Shown here: positions 5,374 through 5,496 of the stretch, piece after piece
Layout: each line of letters begins with the position of its first letter
Numbering within the stretch: position 1 is the stretch's first letter
Source: Pirellulales bacterium
GTDB lineage: Bacteria > Planctomycetota > Planctomycetia > Pirellulales > JALHPA01
Length of the DNA stretch: 5,496 nucleotides
Direction: 5' to 3'
Assembly: GCA_022842745.1 (NCBI GenBank)
Contig: JALHPA010000255.1
Coordinates: 1-5,496 of the forward strand
Position numbers and translations under genes: made by a program
Notes under the pieces: generated by a model
What the model was told of the DNA's origin: nothing
The model's database searches: none
What the model saw: the letters and a program-made list of their open reading frames with translations, nothing else

Positions 5374-5391
5374 TAGGCGTAGCCGGTTACT
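5233..5391 (-). other. Coding-like frame inside repeat copy B, in phase with the upstream gene
   Basis: Directly after the TGA at 5392-5394 the same frame is open for 52 codons and ends at a TGA within the REP-like hairpin. It reads SNRLRLRNRFERVTFQRN, then DGTITTTVTYRYCARRLLDK, then a tail ending RQARGA. It matches the frame in copy A at RNR, VTF, DGTI, TVTYRYCA, LLD and VV. There is no ATG, so it is either a remnant, a read-through tail, or uses a weak GTG start near VTF. Confidence 0.3.
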
Positions 5392-5496
5392 TCAAAACGG
5401 CGAATCGGGATTGCCCTCCTTCATGGGAATATCTTCGTATAAAACAAACACGACTTTAGCTTCCTCCCGATACAAGAATACAATCCGCTGCTTCCG
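5392..5496 (-). CDS. 3' end of an unrecognised protein-coding gene (partial, runs off the right edge)
   Basis: The last 34 residues and the TGA are present. The peptide alternates hydrophobic and charged residues as in paired beta strands (RKQRIVFLYREEAKVVFVLY) and then ends in a polar tail, EDIPMKEGNPDSPF. The codons look genuinely coding but are less GC-rich than in the left half of the window, like the neighbouring LRR gene. I do not recognise the family. The frame stays open after the TGA into repeat copy B. Confidence 0.55.
   Translation of the reverse strand, partial: RKQRIVFLYREEAKVVFVLYEDIPMKEGNPDSPF

Overview
The window is GC-rich bacterial chromosome that fits a member of the Planctomycetota, probably a Pirellulales-type lineage. 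The evidence is family style, not a marker gene: an exported HEAT plus WD40 propeller protein, a membrane-anchored leucine-rich-repeat (LRR) protein, an NAD-dependent epimerase with a C-terminus I associate with planctomycete homologues, short isolated genes with long spacers, and dispersed intergenic repeats built on a GTCAGGCAC/GTGCCTGAC palindrome. The assignment is an inference.

Layout, left to right. (1) Bases 1-146 are the 3' end of an unrecognised plus-strand gene. (2) A short spacer with a consensus -10 box leads into a 428-residue plus-strand WD40 protein (347-1633). (3) Bases 1634-2411 hold no gene I can defend; there is a hairpin just after the WD40 gene and possible decayed coding sequence on the minus strand. 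(4) A small minus-strand gene (2412-2606) has a good ribosome binding site and a plausible promoter at 2733-2762. (5) A minus-strand extended short-chain dehydrogenase/epimerase (2846-3982) carries an unusual internal insertion. (6) Bases 4113-4262 form a MITE-like palindromic element with imperfect 15-bp terminal inverted repeats. (7) From about 4338 to the right edge is a repeat-rich zone. It has three GTAG-plus-hairpin (REP-like) elements, a 79-bp tandem duplication, and a 152-bp ungapped dispersed repeat in two copies about 81% identical. Two minus-strand genes are interleaved with these: an LRR membrane protein (4606-5148) and the 3' end of an unrecognised gene (5392-5496).

The most interesting signal is in (7). 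Each 152-bp repeat lies just downstream of the TGA stop of an unrelated minus-strand gene. In both cases the repeat reads as a similar peptide in the same reading frame as that upstream gene, and the second stop falls inside the GTCAGGCAC/GTGCCTGAC hairpin. This looks like a mobile or copied module made of a coding-like tail plus a REP-type hairpin, attached behind host genes. The right-hand part of the window also looks less GC-rich than the left.

There is no evidence that the genes form one pathway. They look like separate transcription units divided by repeat DNA. No rRNA, tRNA, CRISPR array or transposase gene was seen.
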